Shown here: positions 59,883 to 64,000 of the stretch, piece after piece | Layout of the letters: each line of letters begins with the position of its first letter | Numbering within the stretch: position 1 is the first letter of the stretch | Assembly: GCA_021778845.1 (NCBI GenBank) | Contig: JAJYBU010000007.1 | Span: 1 to 64,000, forward strand | From: Acidobacteriota bacterium | GTDB lineage: Bacteria > Acidobacteriota > Terriglobia > Terriglobales > Acidobacteriaceae | Direction: 5' to 3' | DNA length: 64,000 nucleotides | Notes under the pieces: model-generated | What the model was told of the DNA's origin: nothing | Seen by the model: only the letters and a program-made list of their open reading frames with translations | Database searches by the model: none | Translations under genes and position numbers: made by a program

Positions 59883-60363
59883 ACCTGTACATGTTCTCTT
59901 GAAGTTGAAACAAGGATGACCTGAAACGGAAGCTTACGGAACATTCCTGTTGCTGCTGGCACATCAAGAAATTGCTGAGATGGTCAACTGTAGACAGGAA
60001 ACGGTCATTCGCTCAATCACTCAACTTCGAGAGGAAGACACGATCGCACAATAACGGCAGTGATATCACGATTCTGCATCATGAACAATAGGAGGAAATG
60101 TCGGGATAAGAGAGTGTGCGCTACCACCTCGTCGATCTGGATATTCAGAATCGGCGCTCCTTGGAAGTGAGCACCTTCGCTACGTTCAACTGCCTCCCCT
60201 TTGCTCCGCCCATTGATCTACTTTTACTCCGCACCTGACGCTACAGCGTAGAACTCCACGACCTATTGCGCTACACGTGCTGAAACGGAGTACGGAAGAA
60301 GACTCGTGTCCGTTCTTCTGTAGAGAGCACCGCACTGTGAGGCGAATGGCTCAGCACTTAACT
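59883..60363. other. Gene-poor stretch with decayed fragments
   Basis: 481 bases without an intact gene. It contains a Crp/Fnr helix-turn-helix scrap (59956-60054). It also has a reverse-strand segment without a start (about 60240-60020, EGAHFQGAPILNIQIDEVV) that looks like former coding DNA. A 15-base copy (60218-60232) of the IS21-end motif present at 41710-41724 is also here. Together these suggest repeated insertion and deletion. Confidence 0.5.
59956..60054 (+). pseudogene. Crp/Fnr-family regulator, C-terminal HTH fragment
   Basis: The codons from 59956 read LAHQEIAEMVNCRQETVIRS and then ITQLREEDTIAQ to a TAA, which is the helix-turn-helix of Crp/Fnr regulators. The sensor domain that should precede it is absent, and no start is present. 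Confidence 0.65.
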
Positions 60364-62016
60364 TCATTGTCCGACGCGCCACGGAGAGGTCGTCTTCCAT
60401 GTCATCAGCTCCTTCGTTGCCCAATCAGTAGACTTGTCCGTGTGGCAGGAAATGCAAGGGTTTGGAATCCTGTATTTGTCTGTCATCGCCGGCGAGTTGA
60501 ACCTGAAAGTATGTGAGCTTACAAAAGTGCCTGGGACACCTTGCGTCTCAATCTTCGGCATGTGGCAGGCTACGCACTGACTGCCGGGGCTGCCGTCCTT
60601 ATGGTGGGTGTGTTCCGCTAGTGTCGCAGCACGCGGGCCGTTGGGTGAAGTTGGCCCGTGACAGTCCAGACAGAGCTTATCTACAGGCTTGCGAAGCTGC
60701 GCATAGTTCCCTGTGCCATGCACGTCGTGGCAGGAAGAGCAGGTGACCCCGTGCTCGTACATGACGCTCTGCACAAAATCATTGCCCTGCATGCGGTTCT
60801 TGTGGGCGGTTCCATCCGCAAAGTGGGTGAACGTCGTCTGACCCAGGTCGATGTCATCCAGCTTCCAATAATCCTTAAGATGAAGACCGACATGGTATCC
60901 AACCGGCCAGTCGTAGGCTTTGCCTTCGATCTGCTTAGTGAGAGGCTGACCTTGCGAATGGCATTGAATACAGATATCGTTCGCATCAACATCATCCATC
61001 TGTGCCGGATTGAGAATATTATTCCGCGTAGGATGAACAACGTGTTCGCTGCCCGGTCCATGACAGCGTTCGCATCCAACGTTCCACTCCGTGACTTGCT
61101 TCGTGTGAATGTCATAGTTGACAGAGTGGCAGCCATCGCAGGTTGGTCCTGTCGGTCGTTGCATGTTGTCCGAAGGATAGAAGGCCGCCCACCAGTCGGC
61201 GCCTGTATCTGGCACATGATACTTGAGCCACGTCTTGTTGCGAATATCCCACTGCACAGGAAGCGGATAGTAGTCGTCGCCTACCTTAGTAAAATAGCGC
61301 TGCTTCCAGATGCTGCCATAGACCAAGGCTACTTGATCCTTCTTAAACTTCCAGACGTTATTCGTACTGAGATCTGGGATGATCGCACCCGGGTCCTCTC
61401 GAGGATCGCGCACCACGTTCGCCATCGGCGTCTTCTGCCAGTGTTCGTAGATATTCGCATGGCACTTCTGGCAGGCTTGTGAACCAGTGTAGTGCGCTGA
61501 TGCCAGCGCACTCACTTCAGCAGCTCTCTCATTTCTGTCGGGAGTACGGAGGCTACGAATATACGCAGTAAGCTTCCAACTCTCATCCGCGGATTCGCTG
61601 TCCACGCTCGGCATCGCGGGCATTCCCGTCAACTGAATTCCGTTCTCAATGATGTAGTGGATTTCGCCGTCGCTGAGATCCTGCGTGGAATCGGAGTGTA
61701 GATCGGGAATGCGAGGATAGACATTCGCTCCGATAGGCGTTCGTCCACGGGCGTCGAAACCATGACAGGCAGCGCAGCGCGAGAGAAAGTCTTCGCGGCC
61801 CTGCTGAATTGCAGTCCAGTCATCGGCGTCCGGGTTAGTCATCCGACGATCCTTCCCCGGAATCGCAAAGTCGCGAATCGATCGTGCAGCAACAGTCTCG
61901 AGGGCCGATGGTGTCGAGGTCGCGCGGAAGCCGCGCCACTTCAAAAGACCAGCGCAGAGTGTCACCACAAGCAACAGAGCGATACCGGCGATGATGAGTG
62001 TCTTCCGAGTGATCAT
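60364..62016 (-). CDS. Membrane-anchored nine-heme cytochrome c
   Basis: A 550-residue protein with an N-terminal membrane anchor (about residues 7-26) and nine CxxCH heme sites. The first, CAACH at residues 81-85, lies in a class I cytochrome c domain (LSRCAACHGFDARGR...GMPAMP). The other eight are CQKCH (about 182), CDGCH, CERCH, CIQCH, CSSCH, CLDCH, CVACH and CISCH, in a multiheme domain like cytochrome c3/c554 relatives. It would pass electrons in the periplasm between quinone-linked donors and an acceptor. It is the third gene of an operon that starts with chrB and a YVTN propeller, an unusual setting. No partner oxidase or reductase is visible. Confidence 0.9.
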   Translation of the reverse strand: MITRKTLIIAGIALLLVVTLCAGLLKWRGFRATSTPSALETVAARSIRDFAIPGKDRRMTNPDADDWTAIQQGREDFLSRCAACHGFDARGRTPIGANVYPRIPDLHSDSTQDLSDGEIHYIIENGIQLTGMPAMPSVDSESADESWKLTAYIRSLRTPDRNERAAEVSALASAHYTGSQACQKCHANIYEHWQKTPMANVVRDPREDPGAIIPDLSTNNVWKFKKDQVALVYGSIWKQRYFTKVGDDYYPLPVQWDIRNKTWLKYHVPDTGADWWAAFYPSDNMQRPTGPTCDGCHSVNYDIHTKQVTEWNVGCERCHGPGSEHVVHPTRNNILNPAQMDDVDANDICIQCHSQGQPLTKQIEGKAYDWPVGYHVGLHLKDYWKLDDIDLGQTTFTHFADGTAHKNRMQGNDFVQSVMYEHGVTCSSCHDVHGTGNYAQLRKPVDKLCLDCHGPTSPNGPRAATLAEHTHHKDGSPGSQCVACHMPKIETQGVPGTFVSSHTFRFNSPAMTDKYRIPNPCISCHTDKSTDWATKELMTWKTTSPWRVGQ

Positions 62017-62087
62017 ACCTACGGCCCTCGTCTACCTTTGTTCAGAACATCTCCTTCGTTCGTCGCGGCATTCCTACTTCGTTCTTA

Positions 62088-63077
62088 CTAATTGACTGGC
62101 TGCATAATTCTCAATATTGGATGCCCGTCGATATTCTCCAGCGGGAAGTACACAAAGTGGGTTTTCGGATCGACGGAAACCGTGTGAGCATGGGGCATCT
62201 CAAACGAGCTAAGTAAATTTAACTTCCGATTGTTGTTTTGGAAGACCGTGACTGTGCCCGACTCTGAGGAGACATACAAACGTTTGAGCCCCGGATCGTA
62301 GGCAAGCACGTCGGGATCTTCACCCACCTGGCAGATGGACAGAACCTTCATCGCATTGAGATCCACCACAGCGAGTGAGTGATTTGCCTCGCCGGCAACG
62401 AAAGCTATGTGGTTGCTTGCGTCCAGAGCTATCCCATGCGGGTTCTTGATCCCATCCAACGGCACGCGGCTGACGATCTTGTTCGTCGCCGGATCAATGA
62501 CAGCAAGCAGGTTCACACCATGAACCGCGACCAGGATATGACCCGAAACAGTATCGTATACGGTATTTCCCGCGCCTCCACCCAGCGGAATATTTGCAAT
62601 GAGTTTGTTGTTCGCAGCGTCGATGACCGCATCTACTCCGCCGTGCTCATCGGAGACGAACACCTCGTTCTGCTTCGGAGCGTATGCGAGACCATCTGGA
62701 TAGTTGATCGGTCCGGCCGTTCCCAAAGTCTTCAGCGACTGGGTATCGACGGCGATGACCTGATGATTCCCGGTCGCGGATGCATATAGCCGGTGAATCT
62801 CAGGCGCTGCGGTCACACCATGCACACGGTTGAAGCCGTCGAGATTGGCAACGACCTGCCTCTTCGATGTGTCGAAGACCACAAGTTGGTCGGCGTTCAT
62901 GTGTGCGATATATAGCCGACCACTCGATGGGTCGAAGGTTTGATAGTCGAATCGCACTGCCGGACCCGGCATAGGAATATCCGCGACCTTCGTCAGCACC
63001 TTTTCGCTCTGCGACGTTTGAGCCCAACAGAAGGAGGTTGAAAGTAGTACGAACAGACAAACGCAATGTAGTTTCAT
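62088..63077 (-). CDS. Secreted YVTN-type beta-propeller protein
   Basis: A 329-residue protein with a signal peptide (LHCVCLFVLLSTSFCWAQ) and repeated propeller blades of the form RLYIAHMNADQLVVFDTSKRQVVANL and HILVAVHGVNLLAVIDPATNKIVSRV, six or seven in all. Such YVTN/NHL-like proteins are exported scaffolds, and some are oxidoreductases with a metal or quinone cofactor, but no cofactor ligands are evident here. The ATG overlaps the chrB stop as ATGA, so translation is coupled, and the nine-heme cytochrome follows after 71 bases. Confidence 0.85.
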   Translation of the reverse strand: MKLHCVCLFVLLSTSFCWAQTSQSEKVLTKVADIPMPGPAVRFDYQTFDPSSGRLYIAHMNADQLVVFDTSKRQVVANLDGFNRVHGVTAAPEIHRLYASATGNHQVIAVDTQSLKTLGTAGPINYPDGLAYAPKQNEVFVSDEHGGVDAVIDAANNKLIANIPLGGGAGNTVYDTVSGHILVAVHGVNLLAVIDPATNKIVSRVPLDGIKNPHGIALDASNHIAFVAGEANHSLAVVDLNAMKVLSICQVGEDPDVLAYDPGLKRLYVSSESGTVTVFQNNNRKLNLLSSFEMPHAHTVSVDPKTHFVYFPLENIDGHPILRIMQPVN

Positions 63078-64000
63078 GGCAGAGTATCCTCGGGTTGTGA
63101 AATGGAGTTATAGAAGCCCTCAATGAGGTCGATGCCTCGCTGGAGCAATTGATCGTCGGAAATATTTTGGCTTGCCCAACCCCGCAATATCTGGTTCATC
63201 GCATGTCCTTCGTGACGCCCGAATTTCCCGTCTTCGAGGTCCGCATCGTGGATGACCTGAGCAATTAAGAGAACCCGCTTATCGGATACATCGAATGCGA
63301 TACACAAAGTTTCAAACGTGCATTGGTCTCCCTCGTGTCCGAAGCCAACGCCCTGAAACATATCGAACGGAATCGCATTTGGATGCTTTGCAGGATCGCT
63401 GCCAAAGATGAACTTCGGTCTTGCATCGATGAAACGAGAGATCAGCCATGCGGATGAAACCCGGTCAATTCCAGGATGTGGGCGGGTGATCCAGGTGCGC
63501 TTCTGATATTTCGTTCTGGACACACTGCCTCTCTCGATCAAACGCGACTTCATTCCCGTCTGCTCCGCTTGCGCCAATGCTTCTCCTGCCTTGCTGCGTG
63601 ACGGACTCGTGAAAAAATCGATTGCTACGATCTCTTCAAAACGCCGCCGGAACCGGAGCACCTGTGAAGATGGTCCCTTTGCAGATGGCTTCAGCTTGCG
63701 CAGATCCTTGATTAACTTTGTGTAATCCGCATCGCGAGCCTTACGAAATTGCTCTTGCAACGTATCCGCGGACATGTCATCAATGGAGGAAACCTGCAGA
63801 ATGGAAGCCTCTCCCTTGCTCGCTCGGATGGCTGTTGCGAGCCACTCGAAGCGCTCCTGATTTTCGAGTGTGTTCGGCAAAAACGAACCCGCATTGCGAA
63901 ACGGAATGGAGCCGAATTTCTGCAATTTTCTCCAGATCCGAACGCGTTCACTCGCCTTGCTCGAAGGCAAGGTAAACACCAGAAGGAGCCATTTCGAGTC
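63074..64000 (-). CDS. chrB: Chromate resistance protein ChrB (5' end beyond window)
   Basis: A reading frame of 308 codons that is still open at the window edge. It begins DSKWLLLVFTLPSSKASERVR, matching the ChrB opening MKWLLLVFTLPS, so only a few residues are missing. Family hallmarks include RTWITRPHPGIDRVSSAWLISRFIDA, the HEGDQCTFET segment and VIHDADLEDGKFGR. ChrB proteins are chromate-responsive regulators or enhancers of the ChrA efflux pump in Proteobacteria. Here the downstream genes are a propeller and a multiheme cytochrome, and no chrA is seen in the window. The stop overlaps the propeller start. Confidence 0.93.
   Translation of the reverse strand, partial: DSKWLLLVFTLPSSKASERVRIWRKLQKFGSIPFRNAGSFLPNTLENQERFEWLATAIRASKGEASILQVSSIDDMSADTLQEQFRKARDADYTKLIKDLRKLKPSAKGPSSQVLRFRRRFEEIVAIDFFTSPSRSKAGEALAQAEQTGMKSRLIERGSVSRTKYQKRTWITRPHPGIDRVSSAWLISRFIDARPKFIFGSDPAKHPNAIPFDMFQGVGFGHEGDQCTFETLCIAFDVSDKRVLLIAQVIHDADLEDGKFGRHEGHAMNQILRGWASQNISDDQLLQRGIDLIEGFYNSISQPEDTLP

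Noticed and set aside
60277-60516. A 79-codon forward frame at the 3' end of the cytochrome gene
   Set aside because: It overlaps the cytochrome C-terminus antisense and has no family signature.

Overview
The window looks like a chromosomal segment of a GC-rich acidobacterium (Terriglobia/Acidobacteriaceae type). The reasons are family signatures rather than a marker gene: two secreted VWFA-related proteins, carboxypeptidase-regulatory-domain (Oar-like) TonB-dependent receptors, a large winged-helix/TolB-propeller membrane regulator, an acidobacterial-style Hfq, and generally GC-rich coding DNA with short intergenic gaps. No rRNA gene is present. The assignment is by inference only.

Layout. 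1-3119: ferredoxin start (window edge) and a reverse-strand operon moaD-moaE fusion > VWA protein > hfq-like > suhB. 3238-5866: mscL with a zinc-ribbon tail and a secreted M28 (NAALADase-like) peptidase. 5940-12403: thiC, argJ, aceE and a degenerate E1-alpha-like gene. 12533-25924: an extracellular polysaccharide locus with a Wzi-like outer-membrane protein, UDP-xylose synthase, UDP-glucose dehydrogenase, tyrosine autokinase, export protein, three glycosyltransferases, a left-handed-beta-helix acetyltransferase, a receiver protein and a CpsB-type PHP tyrosine phosphatase. The sugar-nucleotide enzymes make UDP-glucuronate and UDP-xylose, the glycosyltransferases assemble a repeat unit, and the kinase/phosphatase pair probably gates export. 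No flippase, polymerase or priming transferase is visible here.

25952-34491: an SDR reductase pair, the CIRCE-controlled groES-groEL operon, a glycine-zipper secreted protein, an acid-resistance-type Orn/Lys/Arg decarboxylase and a second VWA protein. 34612-39116: a vitamin B12 module, namely a cobalamin riboswitch leading a BtuB-like receptor, next to a B12-binding radical SAM gene. 39392-41356: a quinone reductase and a polyprenyl-phosphate glycosyltransferase carrying an 11-base G tract.

From about 41430 the window changes character. It has an IS21 remnant, small orphan genes, an unusual tRNA-Arg(CCT), and then a more AT-rich accessory region rich in carbohydrate functions and transposon debris: a GH2 glycosidase, AraC/aldo-keto reductase/esterase/cupin, an IS3 scrap, a winged-helix/propeller regulator divergent from an Oar-like receptor and a GH13 enzyme, an IS481 remnant that overprints the GH13 3' end, an ATPase lacking the Walker A lysine, and a Crp/Fnr scrap. 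The window ends in a reverse-strand operon chrB > YVTN beta-propeller > nine-heme cytochrome c, which is the best candidate here for an undescribed functional unit. The tRNA and island-like content suggest integrated or horizontally shuffled DNA, but no att duplication was found inside the window.
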